Below, one piece after another: positions 62,057-64,000 of a DNA stretch of 64,000 bases (position 1 is its first letter; the number at the start of each line of letters is the position of its first letter). A program made the position numbers and the translations under genes. This stretch comes from Macrotrachela quadricornifera (taxonomy: Eukaryota; Rotifera; Eurotatoria; Philodinida; Philodinidae), in NCBI GenBank assembly GCA_022393335.1, contig JAJEKB010020545.1, positions 226,839 to 290,838 of the forward strand, in the 5' to 3' direction. The notes beneath the pieces are model-generated. The model was not told where the DNA came from, made no database searches, and saw only the letters and a list, made by a program, of their open reading frames with translations.

Positions 62057-62960
62057 TGTGTGTTTGTGTATAATTATATTTCGAAAAGTAAGTCAATATT
62101 AAATAAATCAGTCTTACCTGTAATTTCATGTAAGCAGAAAGGTAAACAACACAGTATTCGTCATTATGAATAATATCGAATGAGCAAGTCTTTTGCTAAT
62201 CATTATTTATTTACTTAGATGTCGCATGATACAATATCTATAAAAGAATCCATATCCTTAAAATCAGTAAAAAATTGCCGACTAATTGCGATATATCTTG
62301 ACGGTAATTGTGTGATAAATCGTGGTTTTTTGGTCGGTTTTACTTTCTATTTACAAATATTCTCCTCAATATGGTGTGTATGTAAACTTTGTTTATTTTA
62401 TATACACGAATTATGTAATAAAAATAGAAATAAAAGTACAGTGTACAATTTGACATAATTAAACGAGCAAATATTCAAAAAAAAATGAGAAAATATAAGG
62501 AAACATTTCTATTTAATAATCGATATTTTAAATTGAATATTTCTTGACATTGATTTGACGTATATTTATTTTCATGAATAAATTGAACATCTATAAAAAC
62601 AAAGAAATAAATAAATATTCTTAACAATAAATGTAAGACTATAGAAAATAATGATGATCAAAGATATCGTTATATAGAACAAAGTCAAGCTTTTTTAGTT
62701 TATATATTTCGCAGAAACTTCGAATTATCTAAATAACAGTAGTTACATTCATGTCCAAATAAATTTTTTTTTCGGTCTCACATATTCACAAGTCTGTTCC
62801 CTAGACTGAAAGAATAAGGTCTAGAAAACGAAATTAATCTGTGTCTGTCTGTCCGTCTGTTGGTAACGCGGTCAAAATGACCATTCGAAACTATAGTTCG
62901 AATATAGTTCAAATAAACAAGGAGAAGACTATAACAATCATCTAATCACTATGATTTATA
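62057..62960. other. No gene seen; upstream of F-box gene
   Basis: AT-rich. A short frame at 62219-62458 has no motif. Around 62841-62862 a (GTCT)n-like run (GTGTCTGTCTGTCCGTCTG) is present. Confidence 0.4.
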
Positions 62961-63462
62961 CATTTACTTTACAAGTAGCTAAGTATCTACCGTAAAACGT
63001 TGGTCGCTGCGTGCATTTTCCTATTAGTCGAAAAATGGTTCAATCATATGACCGCAAATTTTAACACGCTTATTTCATGGATAACCTTCAGAGATTCCAT
63101 AAAGACATTTGTAGAACACTCTTGATAACTTCAAATTGGCCCAAATAACTCTGTGCTCCGTTCTTATCTTGATGAAGAAAAAACGCCTCTAAATTTGATT
63201 GGATGTTACAAAAGAATTTTAGCCAATCAAATTTAGAGGCGTGTTTTCTCCACCAAGATAAGGACGGAGCAGAGTTATTTGGGCCAATTTGAGGTTATCA
63301 AGAGTGCTCTACAAAAGTTCTTGTAGAATCTCTGAAGGTTATCCATGAAATAAGCGTGTTACAATTTGCGGTCCTATGATTGAACCATTTTTCGACTGAT
63401 AGGAAAATGCACGCAGCAACCAACGTTTTACGATAGGTACTTAGCTACTTGTAAAGTAAATG
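62961..63462. mobile_element. 502-bp foldback element, arms about 240 bp, TA target duplication
   Basis: The left end CATTTACTTTACAAGTAGC is inverted at the right end (GCTACTTGTAAAGTAAATG), flanked by TA at 62959-62960 and 63463-63464. Arms run to the centre, where AACGCCTCTAAATTTGATTG and its complement enclose a loop of about 25 bp. Few differences separate the arms, so it is probably young. No coding capacity. Confidence 0.9.
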
Positions 63463-63479
63463 TATGGTGCCATCCCTAA

Positions 63480-63819
63480 GTAGGGAATCTAACGGTATGC
63501 TCATAGTATAGCAGTTGAGAAACCAAGGGTACTCCTATCGTATGGCATTTAAGGACCTAAAGGTACCTTTGTAATATAGGACTTGAAGACTTATGGGCAG
63601 TCCCTTTCATAGCATTAAATTTTGATGTAAGAATATACTTAATTTGCAGATCTGAATGAGAAATATAAATTACATTTCTATATTTACTAGTGAATATATT
63701 TACTTTACAAAAGTAAATGTGCCACCTCTAGTTTGGATTTGTTTTGTAGCTTGCCTAAGCCGATTAGATGCGTTTGGAGAATATCCCCGGAAACTCGATT
63801 AAATGCTAAGAGATCAAAA
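63480..63819. other. Satellite-like and unique non-coding sequence
   Basis: At about 63540-63600, TAAGGACCTAAAGGTACC resembles the 34-bp satellite of 3540-4480. The rest holds no recognisable gene. Confidence 0.4.
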
Positions 63820-64000
63820 CGTAGCCGATATAGGAGATATAGGAGATATAGAGTTATACTTGTGTGAGGGACTGAAGGGGTGATAGGAGATGTATGGGTT
63901 CTAGGAGATGTATGGGTTATAGGAGATGTATGGGTTATAGGAGATATAGGGGTTATAGGAGATATAGGAGATATAGGAGATATAGGAGATATAGGAGATA
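63820..64000 (+). repeat. 9-bp minisatellite (GGAGATATA)n running off the right edge
   Basis: Tandem GGAGATATA units with GGAGATGTATGGGTTATA variants. The last 40 bases are pure repeat to the window edge, so the full array length is unknown. Confidence 0.9.

Noticed and set aside
1..64000. tRNA or rRNA genes
   Set aside because: Scanned for the GGTTCRAATCC T-arm and rRNA-like blocks; isolated hits (for example near 844 and 9350) lack matching acceptor stems or A-box.

Overview
The window looks like nuclear DNA of a bdelloid rotifer (inference from content, no marker gene present). It is AT-rich and uses the standard code. Introns are mostly 46-93 bp with GT..AG ends. Gene types fit bdelloids: an ADP-ribosyltransferase fused to TPRs, F-box/leucine-rich proteins in diverged copies, secreted glycosidases, and many small DNA transposons. 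Several reading frames are broken by one or two lesions, so the region reads as an accessory, transposon-rich part of a genome.

Layout. 1-1667 (minus): decayed DDE transposase running off the left edge. 2446-5798: a TA-flanked MITE, then a 2.5-kb composite element carrying two 10-bp minisatellite arrays. 6740-16560: two copies of a three-exon secreted-protein gene of unknown function; one is compact (15634-16420), the other has 2.7 kb of inserted repeats in intron 1 (7035-10488). 12239-18781: three long-TIR foldback elements. 20235-22370: F-box/LRR gene with one nonsense codon. 23136-25209: another foldback element and a hAT transposase remnant. 26009-28401: intact three-exon secreted glycosidase-like gene. 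28402-33336: 4.9 kb with nothing recognisable. 33337-39000: a small unknown gene, decayed ORFs, a fragment copied from the glycosidase gene and a small cysteine-rich secreted protein. 40200-41593: intronless repeat-rich secreted protein with one frameshift. 44435-47828: five-exon GH31 alpha-glucosidase with two trefoil domains. 49927-52041: ART-TPR gene. 54440-56604: decayed, intron-rich gene related to the Rep protein of circular single-stranded DNA viruses. 57514-58460: piggyBac-type element with TTAA target duplication. 60268-62056: intact F-box/LRR gene. 62961-63462: foldback element. 63820-64000: start of a GGAGATATA minisatellite.

How the genes relate. There is no operon-like organisation. 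The two glycosidase genes and the small secreted proteins would act outside the cell or in the gut or secretory system. The F-box proteins probably act in ubiquitin-ligase substrate choice, and the ART-TPR protein in ADP-ribosylation. The best lead for something new is the Rep-like gene at 54440-56604: its helicase and HUH-type motifs are spread over about ten spliceosomal exons and it is broken at several points. Second is the paired secreted gene family, whose upstream region is as well conserved as its signal-peptide exon.
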